From positions 36,132,610 through 36,196,609 of the forward strand of contig NC_030382.2 in NCBI RefSeq assembly GCF_001625215.2: a stretch of DNA of 64,000 bases, read 5' to 3'. The translations under genes and the position numbers were made by a program. This DNA comes from Daucus carota subsp. sativus (Eukaryota; Streptophyta; Magnoliopsida; Apiales; Apiaceae). This document shows positions 62,039 through 64,000 of this stretch, piece after piece; positions within the stretch are counted from its first letter, which is position 1, and each line of letters starts with the position of its first letter. The notes under the pieces are model-generated. The model was given only the letters and a program-made list of their open reading frames with translations. It was not told the origin of the DNA and made no database searches.

Positions 62039-62838
62039 GGGGCCGTTTGACCAAGCTTAAAAAAAGTGATTTCATGCTTAGGGGCCGTTTGGTTCGAGTT
62101 AAGTAAACGGAATGGAATTCAGAAAGAGAAACGAAGAGAAAGGAAAGGAATGATGCTGAATTGTATTACCTGTTTGGTTTTTATCTGCAAACGGAATGAA
62201 AAATTATATGATTATTTTTATATTTGATTTTTAAATATTAAATAATATCAAAAGAGTCAAATATATTTACGTTTATAATTTGATATATTTTATCATTTAA
62301 TAATTTCATTAATTTTATAAATATCTTGACCTATAAATTATACTAAAATTATTTTTAATATGTAAAAACTAAATTTAAATTTATTTTTGATCTTCAAAAA
62401 TATTTTACATATTATTTTTTAATGTTAATGATTTTTGAAATAAATTATAATTGAAAATAAAATAAGAATCAGGAAAGGGAAAAGAAATACCTGGTGGGGG
62501 GTGGGGAATGGATCAGAAGGGATTTGGGGTAAACCTAAAACCAAAACAAGGGAAAGGGAATGACAGATTTCATGAAACAAACAACAACAAAGGGAATGAA
62601 ACGGGTTGTTTCCCTTTCCCTTTGTCAGTTACCCCTAACCAAACAGCCCCTTAAAGTAAAGAAGTGGAGTAGAAGTGAGAAGTAAATAAGTTAATAAAGT
62701 GTTTGGAAAAGAAGCAGAAGCTGTGAGAGAGAAGTTAACATTCTCAGCTTTTTAAAAGTGCTTCTACTTCTATACACAAACGGGTCGAGGAAAGTAGAAG
62801 CCAGAAGCAGAAATTGATTTTGCTTCCCAAACAGCCCC
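62039..62838. mobile_element. Outer GGGGCCGTTTG-type element, split by a younger insertion
   Basis: The left arm starts GGGGCCGTTTGACCAAGC and the right arm ends TTCCCAAACAGCCCC. Between the arms sits the Tourist element at 62081-62650. The remaining arms contain AGAAGTGG/AAGTGCTTCT words like those at 22125-22863. A direct repeat of about 28 bp with CTAGTCAAAACAT lies just outside both ends (62011-62038 and 62839-62866). Confidence 0.55.
62081..62650. mobile_element. Tourist-like (PIF/Harbinger) MITE nested in the outer element
   Basis: It starts GGGGCCGTTTGGTT and ends AACCAAACAGCCCC, a near-perfect 14-bp inverted repeat. TTA flanks both sides (62078-62080 and 62651-62653). GGAATGGAATTC- and GGGAAAGGGAATGA-type words lie near the ends, and the core is AT-rich. 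570 bp, non-coding. Confidence 0.85.
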
Positions 62839-63009
62839 TTCAATCACTAGTCAAAACATCTATTTCAATCTATTAACAGTTAACCGATAACTGCTAATCT
62901 CAAACAGAGCTTTAGTTTGGAGAGTTGTAAAAGGAAAGTGAAGTAAAGACATGAAACTAGAGTGAAGAAAAGTAGGGAAAAAATCATGCTCGTATAGGAA
63001 ACAAGGTGT

Positions 63010-63028
63010 GGGGGGGGGGGGGGGGGGG
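63010..63028 (+). repeat. Poly-G tract of 19 bases
   Basis: An unbroken run of 19 G, preceded by GTGT and followed by CTAGCGAGG. It is an outlier in AT-rich surroundings and could form a G-quadruplex. Such a run is also a place where assemblies or reads often miscount bases. Confidence 0.85.
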
Positions 63029-64000
63029 CTAGCGAGGCTCGAGAAAGAGGAAAAGCAAGGAAAGCCGGGCGCAGTAATATGGTCCGATAATCACGGGTCC
63101 GGTTCGGGACCCATTTCCACCCGCCATACCTACCTTAAGTCAAGTACAATTTGTTTCTGCCTTCTACATGACTATTTCGAGTCATTCAAACATTTAATGC
63201 CCAGACTTTTATTTCTGCAATATTATTTACCAGAAAATTGTTAAATCCAGGCAAAATTTTTGTTTCAGAGCATTTTCAATTCACAGTCCCTTTGCATTTG
63301 CATCGATCATAAAATTGATCTGGATATAATATTTCTCTATTTACCGTCATCTATCAGAGCAATTAAGAGTTAAGACCCGTGCATATATACACTAAAAAGT
63401 CCTAAGATTTGAACATTTTTATTATATATAATAATTTAAAATTTCAATTAGAATCGATGAATTTGATTCAGAAAATAAGAAATAGGTGGACAGTTAATAA
63501 AAAAGTTGATTTTAGAAACAAATATTATACATACACCTGAATCTGGGGGCCAGAGTCTAGAGGCTGCCGAGTCAAGCTTTTTGTTCAACTCTATCGAGTG
63601 TGAAGTGGAGTTTATTGAATTCCATCATGAAATCATAAAATAACAGCCGCTGGTTGCGCCTTAACTTGCGACTCGTACTGTCGTACACCTCCTTTATTCC
63701 TCTCGATCCATATTCTTTTTCTTCTTTCGCTTTTCATTTTCTTGTTGTACCGTTCACACCATTAATAAAAACATCCATCATATAAAAATACTCATTTTTC
63801 GAGGCCGATTATATTTATTATACCCATTTTGTTTATATCTCGAGTTTTTTGTTCACCGAGAGAGCAAAAATACTGATTTGTCATACATCTCTTCCTTATT
63901 CACTTTTTTATTTCCAAATTATTTCCTATTTCTCCTTTTCACATTTTAATTTTCAGATTATTTATCTCGAAAAGAATGTCGCGTGTATGCAAAACGCACC
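63029..64000. other. Gene-free right edge of the window
   Basis: I see no gene in this stretch. A GC-richer patch follows the G tract (to about 63130). A gene could begin beyond the right edge, but nothing here proves it. Confidence 0.45.

Overview
The window is nuclear DNA of a flowering plant, almost certainly a eudicot. Its genes are AT-rich and split by many short introns with GT..AG borders. The intergenic DNA is full of small inverted-repeat transposons of the Stowaway, Tourist, hAT and Mutator types. The proteins belong to plant families: a GRAS regulator, a TRP-type telomere-repeat binder, a FAR1-type transposase and a DCD-domain protein. I cannot name the species. No tRNA, rRNA, organellar DNA, CRISPR array or operon was seen.

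Region 1 (5.4-30.3 kb) holds four complete host genes: a HAD-superfamily phosphatase (+, 8 coding exons), an MPP6/MPHOSPH6-like exosome cofactor (+, 5 exons), a GRAS/SCARECROW-like regulator (-, one coding exon) and a TRP1-like telomere-repeat-binding protein (-, 9 exons). From memory, these match, in order, the neighbourhood of Arabidopsis At5g59480, At5g59460, At5g59450 and At5g59430, so this looks like an old conserved gene block. A decayed UFD1-like fragment and a LINE RNase H fragment lie between the first two genes.

Region 2 (32.74-44.50 kb) is one large Mutator-like DNA transposon of the type that carries a ULP1 protease gene. It sits inside a (TA)n microsatellite. It encodes a fully open 12-exon Ulp1-like cysteine protease with H/D/Q/C catalytic residues (+) and, convergent to it, a FAR1-like DDE transposase with a SWIM finger (-) that is complete except for one in-frame TAG. 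Two short non-autonomous copies (1.5-2.0 kb and 32.2-32.6 kb) and a 21-bp terminal remnant (1.45 kb) also sit inside (TA)n tracts. They share the element's terminal layout: 14 variable bases followed by a TACAAAC-like block. This microsatellite-embedded family is the most interesting system in the window.

Region 3 (45.5-58.1 kb) has two more host genes: an intramembrane rhomboid protease (+, 6 exons, with a 3.5-kb intron holding a hAT insertion with a perfect 8-bp target duplication) and a DCD-domain protein (+, 3 coding exons) with an acidic 12-residue tandem repeat and an Arg-rich tail. The rest (58.1-64 kb) is gene-free: MITEs, a nested Tourist insertion and a 19-base G tract.

All coding exons were joined by hand from GT..AG sites and reading phase, and every model closes in frame. 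UTR limits and transcription starts are estimates.
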